A DNA stretch of 5,612 bases from Porticoccaceae bacterium. GTDB taxonomy: Bacteria > Pseudomonadota > Gammaproteobacteria > Pseudomonadales > Porticoccaceae. Positions 1-5,612 of the stretch are shown here, piece after piece. Within the stretch, counting starts at the first letter, position 1. Each line of letters begins with the position of its first letter. The position numbers were made by a program, and so were the translations under genes. The stretch covers positions 7,760 through 13,371 of the forward strand of contig PBJN01000024.1 of NCBI GenBank assembly GCA_002720735.1. The letters run 5' to 3'. The notes beneath the pieces were generated by a model. The model saw only the letters and a list, made by a program, of their open reading frames with translations. It was not told the origin of the DNA and did no database searches.

Positions 1-36
1 GAGAACAATCCCAGCAACGATATAATTTGAAATCAC
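1..36 (-). CDS. mutT: MutT/Nudix hydrolase, N-terminal fragment (runs off the window)
   Basis: Only 12 codons are visible, reading V-I-S-N-Y-I-V-A-G-I-V-L from a GTG start at 36-34 and open through position 1. The pattern of hydrophobic residues around VAGIVL resembles the first beta strand of MutT-type Nudix hydrolases, which often begin with a VAAGVI- or VAGVIL-like stretch. MutT hydrolyses 8-oxo-dGTP so that oxidised guanine is not incorporated into DNA. Three things support a real start: the frame has a stop (TAA) three codons upstream, leaving GTG as the only usable start; a GAGG ribosome binding site lies about 10 bases upstream; and mutT commonly lies downstream of secA or argJ in gammaproteobacteria. 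The Nudix box itself is outside the window, so the identity rests on context plus a very short peptide. An overlapping ATG at 44-42 in another frame gives a Cys/Trp-rich peptide with no MutT resemblance and is less likely. Confidence 0.5.
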   Translation of the reverse strand, partial: MISNYIVAGIVL

Positions 37-46
37 CCAACATTAC

Positions 47-50
47 CCTC
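47..50 (-). promoter_or_regulatory. Ribosome binding site (GAGG) for the downstream mutT-like start
   Basis: The minus strand reads CGAGGGTAATGTTGG and then GTG. GAGG sits about 10 bases before the GTG at 36-34 and about 12 bases after the argJ stop codon. It is the best Shine-Dalgarno match in this gap and supports GTG over the overlapping ATG, which would be only about 4 bases from it. Confidence 0.5.
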
Positions 51-61
51 GAGAACTTTCA

Positions 62-1324
62 CTAAGTACGGTATTCTGCATTTATGCGCACATACTCATG
101 TCCAAGATCGGTAGTCCAAACCGTTTCTTTACAATCACCGCGCCCAAGGTCTATGCAAATGTCTATATCATCCTCTTGCATCAAACATACCCCAATTTCC
201 TCACTGTAGGTCTCGGCCCTAGTGCCAAATTTCACAATGTCCTCACCATTAATAGCGATGCTCACATTTTTTATATCAAGGTCGATAATCGTTGCACGAC
301 CAACTGCAGCCAAAATACGCCCCCAATTAGGATCAGAAGCCCCTATAGCCGTTTTCACTAACGGGGACTCAGCAACCGTGTAAGCGGCGCTTCGAGCCTC
401 ACTATCTGTTGAAGCGCCGATTATTTTAATTGTTACGAATTTTTTCGCGCCCTCTCCATCTCTAATACACTCTTTTGCTAAAGTTACACACAGTATTTCT
501 AAACAATTAACAAAGTCACAAAAATTTTTCTCATTAACCACCACGTTACTGTGGCCGGTAGCAACCAATACCAAAGAATCGTTGGTGGAGGTATCTCCAT
601 CCACTGTAATTCTATTGAAACTCTTTGCAGCGACAAGTCGAAGCGCCCGATCAAGCATTTTTGACTCGACCTTTGCATCTGTAGCAATAAATCCAAGCAT
701 GGTAGCCATGTCGGGTCTTATCATACCCGATCCTTTTGCAATACCAGTTATAGTTATTGGTGAGCCCTTCGATTCATTTTGGCAAATTGTCTGTTTCACT
801 AGATTCACTGAAGGGATAATTTTCTGAATGCTTACTCCCTTGGGTCGGGTGTCAGTTGTCATGATCCCTTCAGCTGCACTACGCCAACCTTCTTCGCTTA
901 AATTAGCTGCGACCAATGGAACGGCTGATAATAATTTAGTGAGTGGTAAATATTCACCAATAACGCCGGTTGAAAAAGGTAGAACACTTTCTGTTGGAGC
1001 TCCCATACATTTTGCTACTTCCGCACAGATAGCTTCTGCATCCTTAACACCTCGACAACCTGTTCCTGCGTTAGCATTTCCGGTATTGACAATCAAATAT
1101 TGAGTTGGGTGATGAGAATGTAATGATTTTTTTGCCACGAAAACCGGGGCAGCGCAAAAAGCATTGCGCGTGAAAATTGCCGCTATTCCTGACCCTTTAC
1201 TCAAACTCATCATGACAAAGTCCGGCCTACCAAACTCCTTGACACCAGCACTCACAGTGCCTAGTTTAAAGCCAGAAATTGATTTAAGATGAGGTAGCTT
1301 TGTTATTATATTATCAACTCTCAT
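62..1324 (-). CDS. argJ: ArgJ: glutamate N-acetyltransferase / ornithine acetyltransferase
   Basis: This 420-residue protein starts at ATG and ends at TAG. ArgJ moves the acetyl group from N-acetylornithine to glutamate, recycling acetyl groups in cytoplasmic arginine synthesis; some members also use acetyl-CoA, which sequence alone cannot decide. The precursor cleaves itself into alpha and beta chains. The cleavage motif KGSGMIRPDMATML is at residues 197-210, with cut site Ala207|Thr208 and Thr208 as the new N-terminal nucleophile. Other family landmarks are NTGNANAGTG (80-89), the oxyanion-hole Thr119-Gly120 in STGVIGE, MTTDT (155-159), SFNRITVDGDTSTND (235-249), DGEGAKKFVT (289-298), SDPNWGRILAAVGRA (330-344) and the C-terminal end HEYVRINAEYRT. 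All look intact, so the enzyme should be active. The usual length is about 405 residues; the extra 15 or so fall just before the cleavage motif. The ribosome binding site is weak (GGTGA about 10 bases before ATG). The gene starts 30 bases after secA and is probably co-transcribed with it. Confidence 0.97.
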   Translation of the reverse strand: MRVDNIITKLPHLKSISGFKLGTVSAGVKEFGRPDFVMMSLSKGSGIAAIFTRNAFCAAPVFVAKKSLHSHHPTQYLIVNTGNANAGTGCRGVKDAEAICAEVAKCMGAPTESVLPFSTGVIGEYLPLTKLLSAVPLVAANLSEEGWRSAAEGIMTTDTRPKGVSIQKIIPSVNLVKQTICQNESKGSPITITGIAKGSGMIRPDMATMLGFIATDAKVESKMLDRALRLVAAKSFNRITVDGDTSTNDSLVLVATGHSNVVVNEKNFCDFVNCLEILCVTLAKECIRDGEGAKKFVTIKIIGASTDSEARSAAYTVAESPLVKTAIGASDPNWGRILAAVGRATIIDLDIKNVSIAINGEDIVKFGTRAETYSEEIGVCLMQEDDIDICIDLGRGDCKETVWTTDLGHEYVRINAEYRT

Positions 1325-1354
1325 AATCTATTATTCACCGCCGGTCTTCAGAGG

Positions 1355-4105
1355 CTAGTTTTTTATCTTTCCGCAGCACTGTTTAAATTTTTTGCCTGAA
1401 CGGCATGGGCATTGCTGGTTGCGACCAACTTTTACACCCTCGCGCTTAACAGGTTCTCGACGGTTAGATGTTTTTATTTGCCTCTCTCCTGTTTCTGCTA
1501 ATTTACCATGTTTATACTCTCGCCTTGCCAACTCCTCTTGGTGTCGCTCAGCTAAAATTGCCGAATCAGACTGGGAAGAGATCTGGACATGACTCAGGTA
1601 TCTTATCGTCTCATATTTGATTTTGCTCAAAAGTTCCTCAAACAAAGAAAATGATTCCCGCTTATATTCCTGCTTTGGATTTTTTTGTGCATAAGCCCGA
1701 AGGCCTATACTTTGCCTAAGCTGATCCATCATGGCTAAATGTTCCTTCCAAAGATTATCCAGAACTTGCAGCATAATTTGCCTCTCAACTTCACGCATCT
1801 GTTCACCAATCCGAATCTTTCTTTCTTCATCTTTTGCGCTTACAAGGTCAATAATCCTCTCCCGAATAGTGAATTCGTCAAGCCGGTCATCATTTTCAAT
1901 CCAACTCTGGATGTCGACTTTCACGGCAAAATCTTTTTCTAAAGTTCTCTGTAAATCTTCTATGTTCCATTGTTCAGCAAAGCTTCCCGGAAGGATGAAA
2001 GACTCCACACACTCATTTACAACATCTCTGCGAATATTAGTGATCACATTCGAAATATCGGCATCCTCAAGCAATTCGTTGCGTTGCTGATAAATCACTT
2101 GCCGTTGATCATTAGCCACATCGTCATACTCTAAGAGATGTTTTCTCATGTCAAAATTCCTGCCCTCCACTTTACGTTGTGCTTTGACAATAGATTTAGT
2201 AACCATACTATGTTCGATCGCTTCTCCATGCTCCATTCCCATAGAGCGCATCATCGTTTTTACTCGGTCAGACGCGAATAACCGCATCAGTGAGTCATCT
2301 AGGCAGAGATAAAATCTAGTTACACCGGGGTCCCCCTGCCGGCCAGCTCGTCCTCGCAATTGATTGTCAATCCGTCTCGACTCATGACGCTCAGTACCGA
2401 TAATATGAAGCCCACCAGCCTCCAATACGGTTTCATGTCGAGCGCGCCATGCCAGTTTACGCTTTTCTATAAACTCAAAGGATTCATCTTTATGCTCCCG
2501 GAGCTCTGCCTCAAGGTTTCCTCCCAATACAATATCTGTGCCTCGTCCAGCCATATTAGTGGCTATGGTCACTGAACTTGGTCTACCCGCATTCTCTATT
2601 ATGTTTGCCTCTCGCTCATGGTGCTTGGCATTAAGAACACTATGGTCAATCCTCTTTTTTTTGAGCTTTAATGAGAGCAATTCAGATGTCTCTACAGATG
2701 CAGTTCCAACCAAAACCGGTGCTCCCTTGGCGATCGTATCTTCTATATCCTTTATCACAGCACTAAATTTTTCCTCCGCGCTGAGAAAAACTAGATCATC
2801 GAGATCCTTTCGCTCCACAGGAACATTCGGAGGTATCACCATAACGTCCAAACCATATATCTGCCGGAATTCGAAGGCCTCTGTATCTGCAGTACCAGTC
2901 ATGCCAGATAGTTTTTTATACAACCTAAAGTAATTCTGAAACGTTGTCGACGCTAAAGTTTGGCTCTCTTGCTGGATGGGTAAATACTCTTTTGCTTCAA
3001 TAGCTTGGTGCAATCCTTCTGAAAGTCTGCGCCCAGGCATTGTCCGTCCAGTATGCTCATCTATTAAAACTACCATTTTATCTTGTACAATGTACTCGAC
3101 GTTAACTTTAAACAAATAATGTGCCCTGAGAGCAGAAGAAACATGATGTAACAATCCTAAGTTTGACGCTTGATAGAGACTTTGATCACTACCGAGTAAG
3201 TTAGCATCAATCAATTTTCTCTCTACTCTTTGATGTCCGGCTTCTGTAAGATCGACCTGCCGTGTTTTTTCATCAACTGTAAAATCGCCGATATAATTTT
3301 CGTCTTCCGGTTTTAGATCTAAAATCAAACGATTTATCTCTTTATAGAGATGCGAACTATCTTGAGCTGCCCCCGAAATCACTAAGGGTGTGCGGGCCTC
3401 ATCGATAAGGATAGAATCTACCTCATCAACAATGGCATAATTCAGTGATCGCTGAGATTTCTCCTCAAGATGCAAGGCCATATTATCTCTCAGATAATCA
3501 AAGCCGAATTCGTTGTTAGTACCATAGGTGATATCTGCCGCATAGGCCTGCTTTCGTGTTGATGCCCTCAAACCGTTGTCATCATCAGCTGAACAATAAA
3601 AAGAACTGGCTTCATCACTACCTCGATGAGATTGAATTACGCCTAAAGATAAACCAAGTGCGTGATACAAAGGTAACATCCACTGCGCATCTCTTTTGGC
3701 TAAATAGTCATTAACTGTGATGATGTGAACGCCCTGAGCCGGCAAAGCATTCAGATAAGCCGATAATGTGGCAGCTAAAGTTTTTCCTTCACCAGTTCTC
3801 ATTTCGGCAATCCGGCCCTCATGAAGTGTGATTCCGCCGATCAGCTGCACATCAAAATGTCGCATGGAAAGCACTCGCCGCGAGGTCTCTCTCACCGTCG
3901 CAAACGCCTCAGCTAGAACATCGTCTAGTTGTTCTCCACATCCTAAACGTTCACGGAATTTATTAGTTTTTCCCCTGAGATCCGAATCGGTTAACAATTT
4001 TAATGAAGCCTCCAACGAGTTTATCTCGGCGACGATTTTCTTTATTCGACGCAAATCTCTATTATTTTTACTTCCAATTATTTTCTTCAGAATTGTAAAG
4101 ATCAT
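1355..4105 (-). CDS. secA: SecA preprotein translocase ATPase
   Basis: SecA is the ATP-driven motor that pushes unfolded preproteins through the SecYEG channel; it cycles between cytoplasm and inner membrane. I start it at the ATG 4105-4103, giving 916 residues beginning [12 protein letters not shown], which matches the start of E. coli SecA (MLIKLLTKVFGS). A TTG five codons upstream (4120) is also open but unneeded. Landmarks from this ATG: Walker A MRTGEGKT at 102-109, with Lys108 as in E. coli; [16 protein letters not shown] near 194-209; DEVD at 227-230; the preprotein cross-linking domain roughly 240-395; [12 protein letters not shown] at 402-413; [14 protein letters not shown] at 516-529; [10 protein letters not shown] with its arginine finger at 582-591; the two-helix finger near 778-822 with the conserved tip tyrosine in LRAY; a charged linker; and a C-terminal SEC-C zinc site with Cys899, 901, 910 and 911 (CXCX8CC), which in relatives binds SecB. 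Oddities are an 18-residue insertion relative to E. coli near 156-188 and Arg replacing the usual Gly in CPCGSGKK. No secM lies upstream. Confidence 0.98.
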   Translation of the reverse strand: MIFTILKKIIGSKNNRDLRRIKKIVAEINSLEASLKLLTDSDLRGKTNKFRERLGCGEQLDDVLAEAFATVRETSRRVLSMRHFDVQLIGGITLHEGRIAEMRTGEGKTLAATLSAYLNALPAQGVHIITVNDYLAKRDAQWMLPLYHALGLSLGVIQSHRGSDEASSFYCSADDDNGLRASTRKQAYAADITYGTNNEFGFDYLRDNMALHLEEKSQRSLNYAIVDEVDSILIDEARTPLVISGAAQDSSHLYKEINRLILDLKPEDENYIGDFTVDEKTRQVDLTEAGHQRVERKLIDANLLGSDQSLYQASNLGLLHHVSSALRAHYLFKVNVEYIVQDKMVVLIDEHTGRTMPGRRLSEGLHQAIEAKEYLPIQQESQTLASTTFQNYFRLYKKLSGMTGTADTEAFEFRQIYGLDVMVIPPNVPVERKDLDDLVFLSAEEKFSAVIKDIEDTIAKGAPVLVGTASVETSELLSLKLKKKRIDHSVLNAKHHEREANIIENAGRPSSVTIATNMAGRGTDIVLGGNLEAELREHKDESFEFIEKRKLAWRARHETVLEAGGLHIIGTERHESRRIDNQLRGRAGRQGDPGVTRFYLCLDDSLMRLFASDRVKTMMRSMGMEHGEAIEHSMVTKSIVKAQRKVEGRNFDMRKHLLEYDDVANDQRQVIYQQRNELLEDADISNVITNIRRDVVNECVESFILPGSFAEQWNIEDLQRTLEKDFAVKVDIQSWIENDDRLDEFTIRERIIDLVSAKDEERKIRIGEQMREVERQIMLQVLDNLWKEHLAMMDQLRQSIGLRAYAQKNPKQEYKRESFSLFEELLSKIKYETIRYLSHVQISSQSDSAILAERHQEELARREYKHGKLAETGERQIKTSNRREPVKREGVKVGRNQQCPCRSGKKFKQCCGKIKN

Positions 4106-4109
4106 TAAA

Positions 4110-4130
4110 TTGACACCCAAAAACTTGACA
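4110..4130 (-). repeat. Pair of TGTCAA direct repeats flanking the secA ribosome binding site
   Basis: The minus strand contains TGTCAA at 4130-4125 and again at 4115-4110, 15 bases apart. Each is preceded by a TTG, giving TTGATCTGTCAA and TTGGGTGTCAA. The second copy overlaps the GGGTG ribosome binding site. The repeats are real in the sequence. Whether they bind a protein or pair in the mRNA is unknown, and six-base repeats this close can arise by chance. Confidence 0.4.
4114..4118 (-). promoter_or_regulatory. Weak ribosome binding site for secA (GGGTG)
   Basis: The minus strand reads GGGTG, then 8 bases, then the ATG at 4105-4103. This is a poor Shine-Dalgarno match, but the spacing suits the ATG and is too close for the upstream TTG at 4120-4118, which it overlaps. 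It therefore favours the 916-residue form of SecA. Confidence 0.4.
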
Positions 4131-4184
4131 GATCAACACAAACAAACAAATTAAGAAATGAGAATCACTGGAGAAACGACAGGG

Positions 4185-4199
4185 AAAACTAATAGTTTT
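4185..4199 (-). repeat. Small AT-rich inverted repeat directly after the M23 gene stop
   Basis: The minus strand reads AAAACT-ATT-AGTTTT starting at the base after the TAA stop of the M23 gene: a perfect 6-bp stem with a 3-base loop. Only one pair in the stem is G-C and the following bases are CCC, not a T run, so it lacks the features of an intrinsic terminator. At most it is a weak hairpin at the end of the M23 reading frame. Confidence 0.35.
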
Positions 4200-5141
4200 T
4201 TAATTAAGTGACCTGTGAATGTAGGCCGACGGGTCAACAGTTCTTCCGTTTTTATATACTTCAAAATGCACATGGGGCCCTGTAGAACGGCCCGTGCTTC
4301 CCATTTTGGCAATTACATCCCCTCGTTTAACAATAGCACCGAGTTTTGCTAAATTTTCCTTGTTATGGGCATATCTGGTAACATATCCATCGCTATGATT
4401 GATTTCAACCATCTTTCCATAGCCGCTCTGAGTTCCCGACCAGGTAACGACCCCAGCAGCAACTGCAATTATATCTGATCCCTCTCTTCCGGCGAAATCA
4501 ACACCCGAGTGCCACTGCTGTTTACCGTGAAAAGGATCTGTGCGCATTCCATACTGAGATGATAGCCATCCTTTCAATATGGGCCTCCCAGCAACAATAG
4601 CTTCATTTTTAAGTCGATCATCAGACATCATAGACTGTAAAACGTTTAGCTGAGCTTCGCGATCGCTGATATTATTTTCAAGTGAAGCGAACATCATTTT
4701 AATCTGCTGTTGGGACGACATTGATCTTGTCAACTCTGAGTTTAAGCTGTCATTTGGACCACCCAGACCAGCCGATGTCGAGAAATCAAACTCCCCGTTT
4801 TGAAGACTCGCGATTTGTGTAAGTTGCTCTCCCAGAGCATCTAGACGGACCAAACGAGACCTCATTTGAGCAAGTTTGGCAGTCATAGCTGAAAGAGTAT
4901 TTTCAACCTCATGCTTCCCAGATTCAACATCTTTATATTGGACCAATATTTGCTGTCTCATCTCCTCAAGCGTATTTTCAAAAACTAATTCCCAGTTTTT
5001 ATCAGACAGTAAGGAGCCTAGCCATAGTCCCGAGATAAGCGGAATACCCAGAATAATTACGACCAAGGCAGTCCTTCCCAGAACTGATAGATCAACCGTG
5101 TGCGTTCTATCAGACCGACTGTTAATAAATATAATTTTCAC
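4200..5141 (-). CDS. Membrane-anchored M23 (LytM-type) peptidoglycan endopeptidase
   Basis: This 313-residue protein starts at GTG (5141-5139) and ends at TAA. A short basic N-terminus is followed by a hydrophobic segment at about residues 22-45 (VLGRTALVVIILGIPLISGL and on), predicted to be an inner-membrane anchor or uncleaved signal that places the rest in the periplasm. Residues about 50-115 and 140-175 are rich in Glu, Gln, Leu and Lys with coiled-coil character, separated by a Gly/Ser/Asn-rich break (116-135). The peptidase domain covers about 190-313. Zinc ligands fit His211 and Asp215 (HSGVD) and His292; catalytic histidines fit His259 (RYAHN) and His290 (GPHVHFEV). All are present, so unlike EnvC- or NlpD-type regulators it should be an active enzyme cutting peptide cross-links in peptidoglycan. 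It lies 21 bases after lpxC and 94 bases before secA, a position held by M23 genes in Pseudomonas and relatives. I know no agreed gene symbol. Its substrate bond and whether it acts at division or elongation cannot be read from sequence. Confidence 0.93.
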   Translation of the reverse strand: MKIIFINSRSDRTHTVDLSVLGRTALVVIILGIPLISGLWLGSLLSDKNWELVFENTLEEMRQQILVQYKDVESGKHEVENTLSAMTAKLAQMRSRLVRLDALGEQLTQIASLQNGEFDFSTSAGLGGPNDSLNSELTRSMSSQQQIKMMFASLENNISDREAQLNVLQSMMSDDRLKNEAIVAGRPILKGWLSSQYGMRTDPFHGKQQWHSGVDFAGREGSDIIAVAAGVVTWSGTQSGYGKMVEINHSDGYVTRYAHNKENLAKLGAIVKRGDVIAKMGSTGRSTGPHVHFEVYKNGRTVDPSAYIHRSLN

Positions 5142-5150
5142 TGAATTACA

Positions 5151-5158
5151 TCCGTCTC
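5151..5158 (-). promoter_or_regulatory. Possible ribosome binding site deciding the GTG start of the M23 gene
   Basis: The minus strand reads GAGACGGA, then 9 bases, then GTG at 5141-5139. It is an imperfect purine-rich match. The only ATG nearby (in GGATGTAA) is followed at once by TAA, so GTG is the sensible start; it also gives the typical order of basic tip and then hydrophobic anchor. Confidence 0.35.
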
Positions 5159-5162
5159 TAGT

Positions 5163-5612
5163 TCAACTCACCGCACTAAAGGTAATAGGTGTTCTGTCAT
5201 CGTATCCTTCATAAGTAATTAATTCCCAAGCATCCTCTTGAGCAATTAGCTCGCGAAGCGAGGCATTATTAAGCGTATGCCCGGATTTGAAGGCATCAAA
5301 TTCACATAATAAATTACCTCCCATTAAATATAAGTCTCCTATTGCGTCTAAAATCTTATGTTTTACAAACTCATCCTCGTATCTCAGTCCACCTTTGTTC
5401 AGAATTTTGTACTCATCTATGACAATTGCATTTGCTAAACTGCCTCCTTTTGCGAGCCCCTGAGCTCTCATGGAATCATACTCCCTCAAAAACCCAAAGG
5501 TTCGTGCCCGACTAATTTCTTTCACGAAAGATGTAGAAGAAAGATCAAACGTTGCGATGTTGAAGTTATTTTTAAACACAGGATGGTCATAACTGATCTC
5601 GAAAGTCAATTT
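5163..5612 (-). CDS. lpxC: LpxC: UDP-3-O-acyl-N-acetylglucosamine deacetylase, C-terminal half (runs off the window)
   Basis: LpxC is the cytoplasmic zinc enzyme that removes the acetyl group from UDP-3-O-acyl-GlcNAc, the committed step of lipid A synthesis. The frame is open to the window edge, so the 149 visible residues (starting K-L-T-F-E-I-S) are about the last half of a roughly 300-residue protein. The TTG at 5609-5607 is an internal Leu codon, not a start. Numbering from that Leu, the zinc ligands His84 and Asp88 lie in [10 protein letters not shown] and the catalytic His111 in KSGHTLNN. Their spacing (4 and 27 residues) equals that of His238, Asp242 and His265 in E. coli. ISRARTFGF (32-40) and the [11 protein letters not shown] region are also diagnostic. 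The protein ends FSAVS before TGA and lacks the E. coli C-terminal AVLA. The M23 gene follows after 21 bases. ftsZ would be expected just upstream, outside the window. Confidence 0.97.
   Translation of the reverse strand, partial: KLTFEISYDHPVFKNNFNIATFDLSSTSFVKEISRARTFGFLREYDSMRAQGLAKGGSLANAIVIDEYKILNKGGLRYEDEFVKHKILDAIGDLYLMGGNLLCEFDAFKSGHTLNNASLRELIAQEDAWELITYEGYDDRTPITFSAVS

Noticed and set aside
499..696. 65-codon minus-strand frame nested in argJ
   Set aside because: It is out of frame inside the ArgJ beta chain, whose motifs are continuous in the main frame; there is no sign of a frameshift.
1325..1354. ACCG-G-CGGT inverted repeat between secA and argJ
   Set aside because: A 4-bp stem with a one-base centre cannot form a stable hairpin and is expected by chance.
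1731..2090. Open frame of 119 codons on the plus strand inside secA
   Set aside because: It is antisense to the SecA helical domains; its extreme Ser/Ile/Leu/Phe composition is typical of a shadow frame.
2538..2933. Open frame of 131 codons on the plus strand inside secA
   Set aside because: It lies fully opposite a highly conserved part of secA, has no ribosome binding site I can see, and its Ser/Arg/Phe-rich product looks like the antisense of a coding frame.
4106..4120. TTG at 4120 as the secA start, adding five residues
   Set aside because: The ATG at 4105 aligns with the E. coli SecA start and has a weak ribosome binding site at suitable spacing; the TTG overlaps that site.
4125..4153. 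TTGACA at 4125-4130 on the plus strand as a -35 box of an antisense promoter
   Set aside because: At 17-base spacing the -10 position reads AAATTA, a poor match, and no plus-strand gene follows. The hexamer is one of the two direct repeats.
3828..4154. Open frame of 108 codons on the plus strand overlapping the start of secA
   Set aside because: Most of it is antisense to the SecA N-terminus, the product is low-complexity in character, and no promoter or ribosome binding site supports it.
4185..4199. Inverted repeat after the M23 gene as a rho-independent terminator
   Set aside because: The stem is almost all A-T and is followed by CCC and not a T run, so it is unlikely to stop transcription before secA.

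Overview
The window is a block of conserved bacterial housekeeping genes, all on the minus strand. Read in the direction of transcription (from position 5612 down to 1) the order is lpxC (3' half, cut by the window edge), a membrane-anchored M23/LytM endopeptidase gene, secA, argJ, and the first 12 codons of what is probably mutT. The proteins resemble those of gammaproteobacteria. The LpxC C-terminal half and SecA align closely with what I remember of the E. coli proteins, and ArgJ aligns with what I remember of the Pseudomonas protein, down to its C-terminal end. The order also matches the distal end of the gammaproteobacterial division and cell wall (dcw) cluster, where lpxC follows ftsZ. 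By eye the DNA is moderately AT-rich. I cannot name a genus. A Pseudomonas-like or marine gammaproteobacterial lineage is plausible, but that is inference.

Layout by position: 1-36 start of mutT; 62-1324 argJ; 1355-4105 secA; 4200-5141 M23 peptidase; 5163-5612 lpxC. The gaps are 25, 30, 94 and 21 bases, so no stretch over 300 bases lacks a gene. The short gaps fit one transcription unit. The 94-base secA leader is the only space inside the visible block for an internal promoter or translational control. It contains a small AT-rich inverted repeat and a pair of direct repeats flanking and overlapping a weak ribosome binding site, but no convincing promoter or terminator.

Functionally, the first three genes serve the cell envelope: LpxC commits precursors to lipid A, the LytM protein is predicted to cut peptidoglycan cross-links, and SecA drives protein export. 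ArgJ (arginine biosynthesis) and MutT (nucleotide-pool cleaning) are co-located without an obvious functional link.

I did not find a new biological system. The points worth a second look are lineage-specific variations on known proteins: a 15-residue insertion just before the ArgJ self-cleavage site, an 18-residue insertion in the SecA motor domain, an LpxC tail without the E. coli-type degradation signal, and the absence of secM or dciA between lpxC and secA. The insertion lengths come from comparison with sequences recalled from memory, not from a computed alignment.
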